Origin: an uncultured Verrucomicrobiota bacterium
GTDB lineage: Bacteria; Verrucomicrobiota; Kiritimatiellia; RFP12; UBA1067
Assembly: GCA_946543025.1 (NCBI GenBank)
Contig: CAMNLN010000012.1
Span: 1-24,074, forward strand
DNA length: 24,074 nucleotides
Direction: 5' to 3'
Shown: positions 1 to 9,166 of the stretch, piece by piece
Numbering within the stretch: position 1 is the first letter of the stretch
Layout of the letters: every line of letters starts with the position of its first letter
Program-made: the position numbers and the translations under genes
The notes under the pieces: generated by a model
Told to the model about the DNA's origin: nothing
Seen by the model: the letters and a program-made list of their open reading frames with translations, nothing else
The model's database searches: none

Positions 1-373
1 CGCCGTTCTGGCTGCCCCAGCGGCGCGCGAGCTTGATCGCCGCCTCGTTCGCCTCCGCGCCCGAGTTGCAGAAGAACGCCTTGCCGCCGAGGCCGGATAT
101 CTCCACCAGCTTCTGCGCCAGCTTCGCCTGCCCCTCGTGGGCGAACAGGTTGGAGCAGTGCACCAGCTTCTCGGCCTGCTCCTGGATCGCCTTCACCACG
201 GCCGGATGGCTGTGGCCGACGTTGTGCACGCCGATTCCGGCGGTGAAGTCGTAGTACTGCGTGCCGCCCACGCCGAACACCTTGGACCCCTTGCCCTTCT
301 CGATCGCCACCTCGGGCGCGTAGGTCGGCATCAGGTACTGCTTGTAGGCGTCAATGATTTCAGTCTTGTTCAT
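1..373 (-). CDS. argD: Acetylornithine aminotransferase, N-terminal part (cut by window edge)
   Basis: This is the first ~124 codons of a class-III PLP-dependent aminotransferase. The family converts N-acetylglutamate semialdehyde to N-acetylornithine in arginine synthesis. The translation opens MNKTEIIDAYKQYLMPTYA and shows the family's N-terminal landmarks: a YYDFTAGIGVHNVGHSHP stretch (the substrate-binding loop), a CSNLFAHEGQAKLAQ-like segment, and the cofactor-phosphate loop FFCNSGAEANEAAIKLAR. The catalytic lysine region lies beyond the window. The ATG at 371-373 has a GGAG Shine-Dalgarno about 7 bases upstream and overlaps the last 14 bases of argB, so the two genes are probably translationally coupled. 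Partnership with argB favours ArgD over other class-III aminotransferases such as GabT. Succinyldiaminopimelate aminotransferase activity, which ArgD can also have, cannot be excluded. Confidence 0.9.
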   Translation of the reverse strand, partial: MNKTEIIDAYKQYLMPTYAPEVAIEKGKGSKVFGVGGTQYYDFTAGIGVHNVGHSHPAVVKAIQEQAEKLVHCSNLFAHEGQAKLAQKLVEISGLGGKAFFCNSGAEANEAAIKLARRWGSQNG

Positions 374-1226
374 CGGTGATCTCCGTTCCCACCCCTTCTC
401 GGGTGAATATTTCCAGCAAAAGCGAGTGCGGCATGCGCCCGTCCACGAGCTGAACCTGCTTCACGCCCGCGCGGATCGCATCCTCGCACCCTTCGATCTT
501 CGGGAGCATGCCCCCGGAAATGACGCCCTCCTCCTTCAGCCTCGCGACGTCGGAAAGGCGAAGCGTCGTCATCAGCGTCGAAGGGTCGGACGGGTCTCGG
601 AGCAGGCCGGGCACGTCGGACACCACGACGAACTTGCGCACCTTCAGCGCCTTCGCGAGGGCCGCCGCCGCGCTGTCGGCGTTGACGTTGTACAGATGGC
701 CGTCCCTGCCCGTGCCGAGCGGCGTGATGACGGGGACGATCCCCGCGTCCAGCATCTCGTGCACGGCCCGCGTGTCCACCGCCACGGGCTCGCCCACGAA
801 TCCCCGGTCGGGCGTCGTGATCTTCTCGGCCGTGAACATCCAGTTGCCGTGCAGGGGGCGCGCGTTCGTCTTGTACGCCTGCAGCCGGCGCACGAGGTCG
901 GCGTTCACCACGTTGTTGAGCGTCCGGCGCACGATCTCCATCGTCGGCTCGTCCGTCACGCGCAGGCCGTCCACGAACTGCGGCACGAGGCCGCTCTCCT
1001 TCAGCGCCTTCGAGATCGCCTTGCCGCCGCCGTGCACCAGCGCCACATGCATGCCCACGGCGTCCATGAACGCGATGTCCGCCAGGAGCGAGGCGAGGTT
1101 TGCCTCGTTCTCCATCACGGACCCGCCCACCTTCACCAGCACGGTGGAGCCGCAAAAGTCCTGAATGTAGGGCAATGCTTCCGTCAGGACCGCGGCCTTC
1201 TGCATCGCCAAGTCAATTTTTTCCAT
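360..1226 (-). CDS. argB: Acetylglutamate kinase
   Basis: ArgB phosphorylates N-acetylglutamate with ATP, the second step of arginine synthesis, in the cytoplasm. The 288-residue protein has the amino-acid-kinase landmarks: the N-terminal VKVGGS glycine loop (about residue 31), the VHGGG loop (about 64-68), a NVNADSAA segment that helps bind substrate and nucleotide, and a GGMLPKI segment near the C-terminus. Before the first beta strand there is an extra helix containing AVLTEALPYIQDF. This helix is characteristic of hexameric, arginine-feedback-inhibited enzymes and is absent from the short E. coli form, so arginine inhibition is likely (inference). The reading frame is open further upstream to 1307, but the MEKIDLA start at 1224-1226 matches the family and sits directly behind a TATAAT box. 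The 3' end overlaps argD by 14 bases. Confidence 0.93.
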   Translation of the reverse strand: MEKIDLAMQKAAVLTEALPYIQDFCGSTVLVKVGGSVMENEANLASLLADIAFMDAVGMHVALVHGGGKAISKALKESGLVPQFVDGLRVTDEPTMEIVRRTLNNVVNADLVRRLQAYKTNARPLHGNWMFTAEKITTPDRGFVGEPVAVDTRAVHEMLDAGIVPVITPLGTGRDGHLYNVNADSAAAALAKALKVRKFVVVSDVPGLLRDPSDPSTLMTTLRLSDVARLKEEGVISGGMLPKIEGCEDAIRAGVKQVQLVDGRMPHSLLLEIFTREGVGTEITDEQD

Positions 1227-1236
1227 GGAAGAGACG

Positions 1237-1245
1237 ATTATACCA
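1237..1245 (-). promoter_or_regulatory. Extended -10 promoter element of argB
   Basis: On the minus strand the sequence reads TGGTATAAT, a perfect -10 hexamer preceded by the TGn extended -10 motif. No good -35 box is visible 16-18 bases upstream, which is normal for extended -10 promoters. Only 10 bases separate the hexamer from the argB ATG, and they contain no Shine-Dalgarno sequence. Transcription would therefore start at or a few bases before the start codon. This would make argBD independent of the large operon upstream. Confidence 0.6.
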
Positions 1246-1310
1246 TATTTCTTCGCCGTCCGGAGAAGAATTCGCAAAAAGACGACAGCGGCGGCACGAG
1301 GCCGCACGCG

Positions 1311-4300
1311 TCAGCGAAAGACGATCAACGTGCCGTTGGCATAGGCGAGGATCACGCGCGTCGCCTGCGGGAATACCTTCCACTTGTTCGGCAGCGTCAC
1401 GTTCGCGAAATTCCCCGTCACCGCCGTCGCGGTGGCGATGACGTACACCTTCTCCTCGTCAAGGGCCGTCGCGTCGCCCAGCGCGAGCGAGAGACCCGAG
1501 AGGTCGAGCGTACCCGTCGCGGCGAGTTTGTCGCTCGCGCCGTCTGCCGCCACGTCGACGACGAGCGTACCGGATGTGAGCGACGTGCCGTCCACCGCGA
1601 GCGTGCCGACCGTCTTCCGTCCGCCCGGCTGGATCGTGTCCGTCACGGCGAGCGTGCCGCCCTTCACCGTTCCCGTGCCGCCCAGCTCCTTCGCCGTCTG
1701 CGAGGTGCCGTTCAGGTCGAGCGTCGCGTCCGCGCCCGCCCACATCTCCGTCGCGGGGAGCGTCGCGCCGCTCGCGAGCTTCAGCGTGCCGGCGTCCACG
1801 GCCGTGCCGGTCGTATAGGTGTTCGCGCCCGTCATCGTGAGCGTGCCCGCGCCCTTCTTGCGGAAGTAGTACACGGCGTCCGGCCCCGCCAGGCAGCTCG
1901 CCTCGGCCTGCGCCGCCGACATCGGACGGTGGTGGATGCGCACCTCGTGGTAGCGCGCGTCGGGGTCGTTGTTGGAGGCGTAGCTCGAATGACCCAGCCA
2001 GCAGCCGTTCTCCTGCGGGATGTTCGCCAACGTCCAGCCGACGGCGCATTTGCCCTGCCCGACGTTCAGCAGTTCGCCGGTTGTCGCGTCGTGGATGTAG
2101 GCCGTGTTGAGGAACGTGCCGTCAGGCTGCGGAGCAAACACGAGCGCAAGGTGGTAGGTCTTGCCCGGCGTCAGCGCGGTCGTGATGTAACAGTCGAGGG
2201 ACGTGCCGATGGCACGGAAATGCGTCCGGGCGGTAGCGTTGTTGTTTCCGTCGTTGAACGAGAAGTAAAAGTCCTTGCCCGACCCTTCGCTTCCCGTGCC
2301 GAAGTCGACCACGCGCGCCCAGCTCTTGAACGAAAGCGGCGTCACCCACACCTCGATCGTCGCGCCGCGCCCGTCGGTCGGCAGGAGCGTCGTGCCGAGG
2401 TTGACGCAGCTCGTGCCGCGGGAAGTCCCCTTCAGGCGCACCGCGCCGTCCTCGAGGTCGACGGTGCCGCCCACCGTCGCCGTCAGGCCGCCGACGCTGT
2501 CCACGAGCGAGCCGTCCTTGAAGCTCCAGCGGTGCGCGAGCGCCTCCGAGAGGTCGCCCGCGTCGGTGGTCGGCCCCAGCGCGCGGTTCAGCGTGAAGTC
2601 GCCCTTGCCGTTCGTGTCGATCGCGCCGCCGTAGGGCGAAACCGTCACGCGCGTGAGTGTCGAGTCGAGAAACGCACTCGGCGAGCCGTTCGTCCGCAGC
2701 TTCAGGGTGCCACCGTTGAAAACGACGCCGTTCTCGCGCCCGGCCGCTCCGGCCTTGAGTTGAGGCGTCTCAAATACGCCGTCGGGTGAAAGGAAGAGCG
2801 TGCCCACGCCATTGGCGTTCGCGGACATCGGCGAGTTGCCGGCCAGATCGACGAACGTGCCGCCGTTCGCCACTGACACCGTGCCCGTACCGTCCTCCCC
2901 GATGCGGATAGCACCCTGGTTACGGTGCGTGAACGTGCCGCCGTGGACGTCCAGTCGCCCGTCTCCGGCTGCGTATCGGCCCACGGCGAAATAGTTCGGG
3001 ACGGACACTTCTCCGCCCTCCTGGTGGAACCAGCCCTTCGAATAGGAACCGATCTGCATGTTTTGACCGTCAGCCACATACAGCGTCCCACCGTACATCG
3101 CGAAAGCAGAGGGGCCGACAGGACTGGATGACCCCACATGCTGCTCGCCAGATTTCAGGTCCATCCGGCCGCCGAACATTTCCACAAGCCCGCCGTGCTG
3201 CACCAGGCGATTGAACGAGGAAGTTCCGTCGTACTGGCGATAGATGCTGTCTGGATACGTGTGGAAATCAGGAGCGGTTACCGTCGCGCCGTTCGTGACG
3301 ACACACGTCCCTTGCCGCGAGCTCGTGTAGCCGCAGTTCAGGTTGCCGGATGTCCGCGCGAACGTGCCGCCGTTGATGGTGAACGTCGTGTTCGTCTTAC
3401 CGGCTCCGACGTAGTCCCAGCCGCCGGTGGATAGCTTGTCGCAGTTCACGACCGTCGTGTGGCAAACATGATTGTTCGCACTTCCGCCGATGAAGTCGTT
3501 GGATGTGCGGATGACGGCGTTGGAGAGGATGAGCGTCGATGCGTTATTCGAGATGCGATAGCCGAAGAAGTCCACGCGCTCGTTTGCCGTTCCCCGCGTA
3601 CCCACGAGCACCTGCTTGCCGCCCCAGAAGTTCCAGACACCCGCCGACGTAGAAGTCGAGTTCGTGATGTAGCCCGTGTAGAATGCCGTGCCGCTGCCGC
3701 TGCCCTTGCTCTCGAGGTTCAAGCCGGCGAAGTCGATGTTGTTCAGGAACGTCGTGCTGTTCGTCGAGCTGTCGTGGGTCAGCCAGAAGCTGGTGGTGTT
3801 GAACCCGTTAACGCCGCGCGTGACCGTCCGCCCGTCGCCGCCGAAGTTGACGGTGAGGTCCTGCCGGAACGGAATGACGCCCGAATAGCCGTACAGTTCC
3901 ACGGTTCCCGGACCGCTCGCCGCCACCGGCGCCGTAAACGAATCGCTCGTCTCCTGGAAATAGCAGAGATTGCTGTTGCCGCCATGATTGCAGATTCCGA
4001 GGTGCGTCCCCGCGAGTCCGCAAGTTGCCCAGTTCGCGCGGATTATGCCGTTGGAGATGATCACATCGGCGTTGAACGTGCGCGTCCCTTCCAGGACGAG
4101 CGTGCCTTCGCCGATCTTCACAAGCGTGTAGTCGATCGTCGCCGGCCCGTCGAACGTCACCGTCTTTCCTTTGCCGACGTTCACGTAGACCGTCTCCGGC
4201 GCGGCCGGGCCGCCGCGCACCGCGTCGAGGTCGAGCGCATCGCCAGCCTCCGCGCCCGAGACGTCCCCGCCGCGTCCGCCCGGCGTGAACGCGCCCGCGC

Positions 4301-5168
4301 CCGCGTTGCCGAGGAACGTCCCGTTCACGGCGTCGCGCACGCCCGCCGCGCCCTCCGAGACATACGGCTCGTAGGTGCGCACGCGCGTCCCCGCCTCGTC
4401 GATCGTCGCCCCGTAGAGCCTCATCGTGGCGAAGCTGCTGGCACCGCTTAAGCTGCAGTTCGCGCAGAGGCCGAGCGGCGCGTCGCACGTCTGCGTGCGC
4501 TTCTCGAGCGGGACGGCGGACGACATGTTGGTGGCGAACATCTCCGTGCCGTCGTACGCGAGCGAGATGCGGTCGTTCGGCCCGTCGATGGTGAAGACCG
4601 TGCGCCTCTTCTGGAAGTCGAGGTTCGTGTTCGTCCAGTTCCCGGTCGCGCCGTCGGTGAACGCCCAGCTCCAGGATGCGGCGCTGTTGATGTAGGCGGA
4701 GATCACGAACGTGCTGCCGCTCGCGCCGAACGGGCGCTGCTGGAGCGTGACGATGTCCTCCATCACGTAGTCCACGCTCACGGCGCTGTTCGGTCCCACG
4801 AAGTAGCCCGTGTTGACGTACGCCTGATCGGTTGAGCGGATGAACGCGCAGGGATAGGACGCGCCGCCCGCGAAAAGGAAGAACCGCGCGTAGGCCGCGC
4901 GCCGCGCGTCGTTCGGGAGCGCGACCGCAAGCGTGGTCTCGTCGGCCGCGACAATCGCCACGCGCTCGCTCTCCGCCCAGTCCGCGAAGCCCGCGCCCTT
5001 GTCGGCGGCGTCCCACGCCACCCACAGCTCGCGCGCGCCCGCCGCCGCGTCGAACGCGAGCGTGAGCGACTCCACGCCGTTCGTCGCCGTCACCGTCAGC
5101 GCCGCCTGCGCCGGGAGGACCGCGCTTGCCGCGACAGCAAAAGCTGCACACATCATCAGTCTCTTCAT
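1311..5168 (-). CDS. Large secreted LamG / beta-strand-repeat protein, paralogue 1 (promoter-distal)
   Basis: This is a 1285-residue predicted exported protein of unknown specific function, probably surface-attached or secreted. It has a signal peptide (MKR, hydrophobic core, LPAQA cleavage at about residue 22). A beta-rich domain (25-100) is followed by a ConA/LamG-like module (about 105-295, with a YVNTGYFVGPN-type start). A long region of glycine-rich autotransporter-associated beta-strand repeats follows (about 345-870), with motifs such as GEGTLVLEG and RLDVHGGTFTHRNQ. A second LamG-like domain (about 875-1095) begins ALAHRWSFKDGSLVDSVGG. Another beta-strand repeat (KGAGTLTMTGANTY) and a short C-terminal beta domain end in YANGTLIVFR. 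There is no C-terminal membrane barrel, PEP-CTERM or LPXTG signal. The start has a strong AAAAAAGGAG ribosome site 5 bases upstream. The last quarter is identical in DNA to part of paralogue 2. A role in adhesion or glycan binding is inferred from LamG domains only. Confidence 0.88.
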   Translation of the reverse strand: MKRLMMCAAFAVAASAVLPAQAALTVTATNGVESLTLAFDAAAGARELWVAWDAADKGAGFADWAESERVAIVAADETTLAVALPNDARRAAYARFFLFAGGASYPCAFIRSTDQAYVNTGYFVGPNSAVSVDYVMEDIVTLQQRPFGASGSTFVISAYINSAASWSWAFTDGATGNWTNTNLDFQKRRTVFTIDGPNDRISLAYDGTEMFATNMSSAVPLEKRTQTCDAPLGLCANCSLSGASSFATMRLYGATIDEAGTRVRTYEPYVSEGAAGVRDAVNGTFLGNAGAGAFTPGGRGGDVSGAEAGDALDLDAVRGGPAAPETVYVNVGKGKTVTFDGPATIDYTLVKIGEGTLVLEGTRTFNADVIISNGIIRANWATCGLAGTHLGICNHGGNSNLCYFQETSDSFTAPVAASGPGTVELYGYSGVIPFRQDLTVNFGGDGRTVTRGVNGFNTTSFWLTHDSSTNSTTFLNNIDFAGLNLESKGSGSGTAFYTGYITNSTSTSAGVWNFWGGKQVLVGTRGTANERVDFFGYRISNNASTLILSNAVIRTSNDFIGGSANNHVCHTTVVNCDKLSTGGWDYVGAGKTNTTFTINGGTFARTSGNLNCGYTSSRQGTCVVTNGATVTAPDFHTYPDSIYRQYDGTSSFNRLVQHGGLVEMFGGRMDLKSGEQHVGSSSPVGPSAFAMYGGTLYVADGQNMQIGSYSKGWFHQEGGEVSVPNYFAVGRYAAGDGRLDVHGGTFTHRNQGAIRIGEDGTGTVSVANGGTFVDLAGNSPMSANANGVGTLFLSPDGVFETPQLKAGAAGRENGVVFNGGTLKLRTNGSPSAFLDSTLTRVTVSPYGGAIDTNGKGDFTLNRALGPTTDAGDLSEALAHRWSFKDGSLVDSVGGLTATVGGTVDLEDGAVRLKGTSRGTSCVNLGTTLLPTDGRGATIEVWVTPLSFKSWARVVDFGTGSEGSGKDFYFSFNDGNNNATARTHFRAIGTSLDCYITTALTPGKTYHLALVFAPQPDGTFLNTAYIHDATTGELLNVGQGKCAVGWTLANIPQENGCWLGHSSYASNNDPDARYHEVRIHHRPMSAAQAEASCLAGPDAVYYFRKKGAGTLTMTGANTYTTGTAVDAGTLKLASGATLPATEMWAGADATLDLNGTSQTAKELGGTGTVKGGTLAVTDTIQPGGRKTVGTLAVDGTSLTSGTLVVDVAADGASDKLAATGTLDLSGLSLALGDATALDEEKVYVIATATAVTGNFANVTLPNKWKVFPQATRVILAYANGTLIVFR
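1411..1974. repeat. 564-bp perfect direct repeat, copy A (3' part of paralogue 1)
   Basis: Read base by base, this segment is identical to 5337-5900 in paralogue 2 (offset 3926). It covers the end of the second LamG domain, the terminal beta-strand repeat and most of the C-terminal domain. Identity is lost abruptly at both edges. Positions 1672-1964 inside it are also identical in paralogue 3 (9596-9888). Confidence 0.93.
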
Positions 5169-5330
5169 CGTTGCTCCTTTTTTACTGTTTCAAAATGATT
5201 GAACCACTTCTTGCTTCTTCCGCCGTCTTTTCGCGCCTACCTAAACAGCAGCAAGGTGCCGTTGGCGTAGCCGACGATCACGCGCGTCGCCTGCGGAAAC
5301 GCCTTCCACTTGTTCGGCAGCGCAACGTTC
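5140..5330. repeat. 191-bp perfect direct repeat spanning a gene junction, copy A
   Basis: This segment is identical to 9138-9328 (offset 3998). It includes the first codons of one paralogue, the strong ribosome binding site, the whole 68-bp intergenic gap and the last ~30 codons of the next paralogue. The gap itself holds the ribosome site and a weak 5-bp dyad (5189-5203) but no convincing promoter. Genes 9235..13083, 5237..9166 and 1311..5168 are therefore probably co-transcribed. Confidence 0.92.
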
Positions 5331-8300
5331 ACGAAGTTCCCCGTCACCGCCGTCGCGGTGGCGATGACGTACACCTTCTCCTCGTCAAGGGCCGTCGCGT
5401 CGCCCAGCGCGAGCGAGAGACCCGAGAGGTCGAGCGTACCCGTCGCGGCGAGTTTGTCGCTCGCGCCGTCTGCCGCCACGTCGACGACGAGCGTACCGGA
5501 TGTGAGCGACGTGCCGTCCACCGCGAGCGTGCCGACCGTCTTCCGTCCGCCCGGCTGGATCGTGTCCGTCACGGCGAGCGTGCCGCCCTTCACCGTTCCC
5601 GTGCCGCCCAGCTCCTTCGCCGTCTGCGAGGTGCCGTTCAGGTCGAGCGTCGCGTCCGCGCCCGCCCACATCTCCGTCGCGGGGAGCGTCGCGCCGCTCG
5701 CGAGCTTCAGCGTGCCGGCGTCCACGGCCGTGCCGGTCGTATAGGTGTTCGCGCCCGTCATCGTGAGCGTGCCCGCGCCCTTCTTGCGGAAGTAGTACAC
5801 GGCGTCCGGCCCCGCCAGGCAGCTCGCCTCGGCCTGCGCCGCCGACATCGGACGGTGGTGGATGCGCACCTCGTGGTAGCGCGCGTCGGGGTCGTTGTTG
5901 CTGGCGTAGCTCGAATGGCCCAGCCAGCAGCCGTTCTCCTGCGGGATGTCCGCGAACGTCCACCCGGCAGGCTGCCGTCCGCTCCCGGTGTTGAGCAGCT
6001 CGCCCGTCGCGGCGTCGCGGATGTAGGCCGTGCAGAGGAACCGGCCGTCCGGCTGGGGGGCGAACACGAGCGCGATGTGGTAGGTGCGCCCCGGCGCGAT
6101 GGCGACCGACGGGATGTAGCAGTCGAGAAGACCCCCGCCGATCGTGCGGAAATGAACCCGCGCGGTGGCGTCGTTATGCCCGTCGTTGAACGAGAAGTAG
6201 AGGTCCTTGCCAGTGCCCTCGCTCCCCGTGCCGAAGTCGATCACGCGCGCCCAGCTCTTGTAGGAGAGCGGCGTCACCCACACCTCGATCGTCGCGCCGC
6301 GGCCGTCCGTCGGCAGCAGCGCCATGCCGAGGTTGACGCAGCTCGTCCCCCGGGACGTCCCCTTCAGGCGCACCGCGCCGTCCTCCAGGTCCACGGTGCC
6401 GCCCACCGTCGCCGTCAGGCCGCCCACGCTGTCCACGAGCGAGCCGCCCGCGAAGCTCCACCGGTGCGCGAGCGCCTCGGAGAGGTCGCCCGCGTCCGTC
6501 GTCGGCCCGAGCGCGCGGTTCAGCGTGAAGTCGCCCTTCCCGTTCGTGTCGACCGCGCCGCCGTACGGCGACACCGTCACGCGCGTGATCGTGTCGTCGA
6601 GGAAGTTCGACGGATAGCCGTTCGTGCGCAGCTTCAGCGTGCCGCCGTTGAACACGACGCTGCTGTCGCGCCCCGCCGCGCCAGCCGCAAAGCGCGGCGT
6701 CTCGAACGTGCCGTCGGGCGAGAGGATCACCGTGCCCTTGCCGGTCGCCTCCTGCGAGATGGGGGAATAGGCGGCCAGGTCGATGAACGCGCCGCCGTTC
6801 GCCACGGACACCGTGCCCGTGCCAACCTCCGCGATGCGGATGTAGTTCTGGTTGCGGTGCGTGAACGTGCCGCCATGGACGGAAAGCAGTCCCAGGCCGC
6901 CCGCATACCGCCCCACGGCAAACCAACTCGCAACGGACACGTCGCCGCCAGTCTGGTAGAACCAGCCTTTGCCGTAGGCGCCGATCTGGAGGTTCTTGCT
7001 GTCCGGCACGGTCAGCGCGCCGCCGTGCATCCCGAATGCGGCTTCCTGGTCGGCCGTCGCGGCGATCCGGTTGTCGCCGCTGTTCATGCTGAACGTGCCG
7101 CCGTAGACGTCGACGAGTCCCTTGGACAACGTGAACGCCCCCGTGAACGTCATGCTCCCGCCGTAGAGCGAGCCGATGCCTCCTTCGCCCACGACCGAAG
7201 CGAACGAGGACGTGCCGCCGTATTGCCGATAAGAACTGTTCGGGTAGAGGGAGAGGGACGACTTGATCGTCAGCGCCGCGTCGTTCGTGACGATGCACGT
7301 GCCCTTGCGTCCGCCGCCGTCCGAGTACCCCACCCGCAGGTGCCCCGTGGTCTCGTACGTGCCGCCGTCGATGGTCAACGTGGAGCTGGCCGAACCGGCC
7401 ACGTAGTCCCACCCGCCGGTCGCCCGGCGCTCGCAGTTCACGAACGTCGTGCGCGCCGTGTGGTTCGTCTGGACGCCGAAGATTCCGTCGTTGTACGTAT
7501 GGATGACAGCGTTCGAGAAGATCACCGTGGAGGCGTAGTTGTAGATGCGGTAGCCGTAGACGTCCACGCGCTCGTTGGCGGTTCCCCGCGTGCCGACGAG
7601 CACCTGCTTGCCGCCCCAGAAATTCAGGCTGTTATCGCTTCCCGCCGAGTTCGTGATCACGCCCGTGTAGTACGTCGTGCCGCTGCCGCCGCCCTTGATC
7701 TCGAAGTTGTTGCCGTTCACGTCGATGTTGTTCAGGACCGTCGTGTTGCGCGTCGTGTTGCCGTTGGTCAGGAGAAAGCTGTACACGTTGAAGCCGTCCG
7801 CCATGCGCCGGAGCGTGCGCCCGTCGCCGAAGAAGTTGAGGGTGATGTCCTGCTCGTACGGCACGATGCCCGCGTAGCCGCCGCCGAACTCCACCGTGCC
7901 GGGTCCGCTCGTCGCGATCGGGGCGGTGAACGAGCTGCCGGTGATCTGGAGGTACGCCGCGTAGCTGGAATCGGACGTGGCCAGCACGAGGTGCGTCCCC
8001 TTGAGGCCGCACGTCTCGTAGTCGGCGCGGATCGTGCCGTTGGAGACGATCACGTCGCCGTTGAACGTGCGCGTCCCCTCCAGGACGAGCGTGCCCGCGC
8101 CGATCTTCACGAGCGTGTAGTCGACCGTCGCCGGGCCGTCGAACGTCAGCGTCTTGCCGCTCGCGACGTTCACGTAGACCGTCTCCGGCGCGGCCGGGCC
8201 GCCGCGCACCGCGTCGAGGTCGAGCGCCTCGCCCGCCTCCGCGCCGGAGACGTCGCCGCCGCGCCCGCACGGAATCAGCGCGCCGCGCTCCGTGTTGGCG

Positions 8301-9166
8301 TTCGCGAGGAACGTGCCGCCCTCGGCGTCCCTCACGCCCGCCGCGCCTTCCGAAACGTACGGCTCGTAGGTGCGCACGCGCACGCCCGCCTCGTCGATTG
8401 TCGCGCCGTAGAACTTCAGCGTACCGAAATTCGACGCAGTCCCGTTCGCGTTGCACTGGGCGAAGAGGAAGAGCGGCACGTCGCACGTCTGCGTGCGCTT
8501 CTCGAGCGCCACGGCGGCGGACATGGCGCCGGAATACATCTCCGCGCCGTCGTACGAGATTGAAATGCGGTCGTTCGGCCCGTCGATGGTGTAGACCGTG
8601 CGTTTCTTCTGGAAGTCGAGATTCGTGTTCGTCCAGTTGCCGGCGCCCCCGTCGGTGAACGCCCAGCTCCAGGACGCGGCGCTGTTGATGTAGGCGGAGA
8701 TCACGAACGTGCTGCCGTGCGCGCCGAACGGACGTTGCTGGAGGGTCATCGTGTCCTCCATCGTGTAGTCCGCGCTCACGGCGCTGTTCGGCCCCACGAA
8801 GTAGCCCGTATCGATGTACGCCCGGTCTGTCGCGCGGATGTAGCCGCAGGGGTACGACGCGCCGCCCGCGAAGAGGAAGAACCGCGCGAAGGCCGCGCGC
8901 CGCGCGTCGGCCGGGAGCGCGACCGTAAGCGTGGCCGCGTCGGCCGCGACGATCGCCACGCGCTCGGAGTTCGCCCAGCCGGCGAAGCCCGCGCCCTTGT
9001 CCGCGTCGTCCCACGCGCACCACAGCTCGCGCGGCGCCTCCGCCGCGTCGAACGCGAGCGTGATCGCATCCACGCCGGACGTCTCCGTCACCGTCAGCGC
9101 CGCCTGCGCCGGGAGAACCGCGCTTGCCGCGACAGCTAAAGCTGCACACATCATCAGTCTCTTCAT
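5237..9166 (-). CDS. Large secreted LamG / beta-strand-repeat protein, paralogue 2 (middle)
   Basis: This 1309-residue paralogue has the same layout as its downstream neighbour. The signal peptide (MKRLMMCAALAVAASAVLPA) is followed by an N-terminal beta domain and a first ConA/LamG-like module (about 105-295). A core of glycine-rich beta-strand repeats follows. The second LamG-like domain (about 899-1120) opens ALAHRWSFAGGSLVDSVGG, and the terminal repeat plus C-terminal domain end YANGTLLLFR. The middle core (roughly 385-760) differs clearly from the other copies, while the ends and the linker GRGGDVSGAEAGEALDLDAV are nearly constant. No membrane anchor, barrel or known sorting signal is visible. 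The ribosome site (AAAAAAGGAG) and gap sequence are identical to those of paralogue 1. Function is unknown; a surface adhesin or glycan-binding role is inferred from the domains. Confidence 0.88.
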   Translation of the reverse strand: MKRLMMCAALAVAASAVLPAQAALTVTETSGVDAITLAFDAAEAPRELWCAWDDADKGAGFAGWANSERVAIVAADAATLTVALPADARRAAFARFFLFAGGASYPCGYIRATDRAYIDTGYFVGPNSAVSADYTMEDTMTLQQRPFGAHGSTFVISAYINSAASWSWAFTDGGAGNWTNTNLDFQKKRTVYTIDGPNDRISISYDGAEMYSGAMSAAVALEKRTQTCDVPLFLFAQCNANGTASNFGTLKFYGATIDEAGVRVRTYEPYVSEGAAGVRDAEGGTFLANANTERGALIPCGRGGDVSGAEAGEALDLDAVRGGPAAPETVYVNVASGKTLTFDGPATVDYTLVKIGAGTLVLEGTRTFNGDVIVSNGTIRADYETCGLKGTHLVLATSDSSYAAYLQITGSSFTAPIATSGPGTVEFGGGYAGIVPYEQDITLNFFGDGRTLRRMADGFNVYSFLLTNGNTTRNTTVLNNIDVNGNNFEIKGGGSGTTYYTGVITNSAGSDNSLNFWGGKQVLVGTRGTANERVDVYGYRIYNYASTVIFSNAVIHTYNDGIFGVQTNHTARTTFVNCERRATGGWDYVAGSASSTLTIDGGTYETTGHLRVGYSDGGGRKGTCIVTNDAALTIKSSLSLYPNSSYRQYGGTSSFASVVGEGGIGSLYGGSMTFTGAFTLSKGLVDVYGGTFSMNSGDNRIAATADQEAAFGMHGGALTVPDSKNLQIGAYGKGWFYQTGGDVSVASWFAVGRYAGGLGLLSVHGGTFTHRNQNYIRIAEVGTGTVSVANGGAFIDLAAYSPISQEATGKGTVILSPDGTFETPRFAAGAAGRDSSVVFNGGTLKLRTNGYPSNFLDDTITRVTVSPYGGAVDTNGKGDFTLNRALGPTTDAGDLSEALAHRWSFAGGSLVDSVGGLTATVGGTVDLEDGAVRLKGTSRGTSCVNLGMALLPTDGRGATIEVWVTPLSYKSWARVIDFGTGSEGTGKDLYFSFNDGHNDATARVHFRTIGGGLLDCYIPSVAIAPGRTYHIALVFAPQPDGRFLCTAYIRDAATGELLNTGSGRQPAGWTFADIPQENGCWLGHSSYASNNDPDARYHEVRIHHRPMSAAQAEASCLAGPDAVYYFRKKGAGTLTMTGANTYTTGTAVDAGTLKLASGATLPATEMWAGADATLDLNGTSQTAKELGGTGTVKGGTLAVTDTIQPGGRKTVGTLAVDGTSLTSGTLVVDVAADGASDKLAATGTLDLSGLSLALGDATALDEEKVYVIATATAVTGNFVNVALPNKWKAFPQATRVIVGYANGTLLLFR
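5337..5900. repeat. 564-bp perfect direct repeat, copy B (3' part of paralogue 2)
   Basis: This is the second copy of the segment at 1411-1974, with no mismatch found on direct reading. Its inner part 5598-5890 is shared by all three paralogues. Such length and identity, including silent positions, point to recent duplication or ongoing gene conversion rather than protein-level selection. Confidence 0.93.

Noticed and set aside
1276..1305. Possible terminator after paralogue 1: GCGGC/GCCGC hairpin, then TTTTT
   Set aside because: The stem is only 5 bp and the T-run begins about 10 bases after it, too far for a standard intrinsic terminator.
1227..1307. Longer argB start (27 extra codons from 1307)
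   Set aside because: The extension runs back through the TATAAT box and has no family resemblance. The MEKIDLA start fits known arginine-sensitive acetylglutamate kinases.
5187..5205. Dyad TTCAA-N5-TTGAA in the intergenic gap (repeated at 9185-9203)
   Set aside because: Only five base pairs and no T-run in the right place. Its conservation is explained by the 191-bp duplication, so it is not independent evidence of function.
5126..8563. Very long plus-strand open frames opposite the paralogue genes (also 354-2789, 9124-11445 and 11464-13113)
   Set aside because: Translations are Arg/Ala/Val/His-rich with no domain. They cross gene boundaries, lack ribosome sites and mirror the codon bias of the minus-strand genes, which have signal peptides and recognisable folds.
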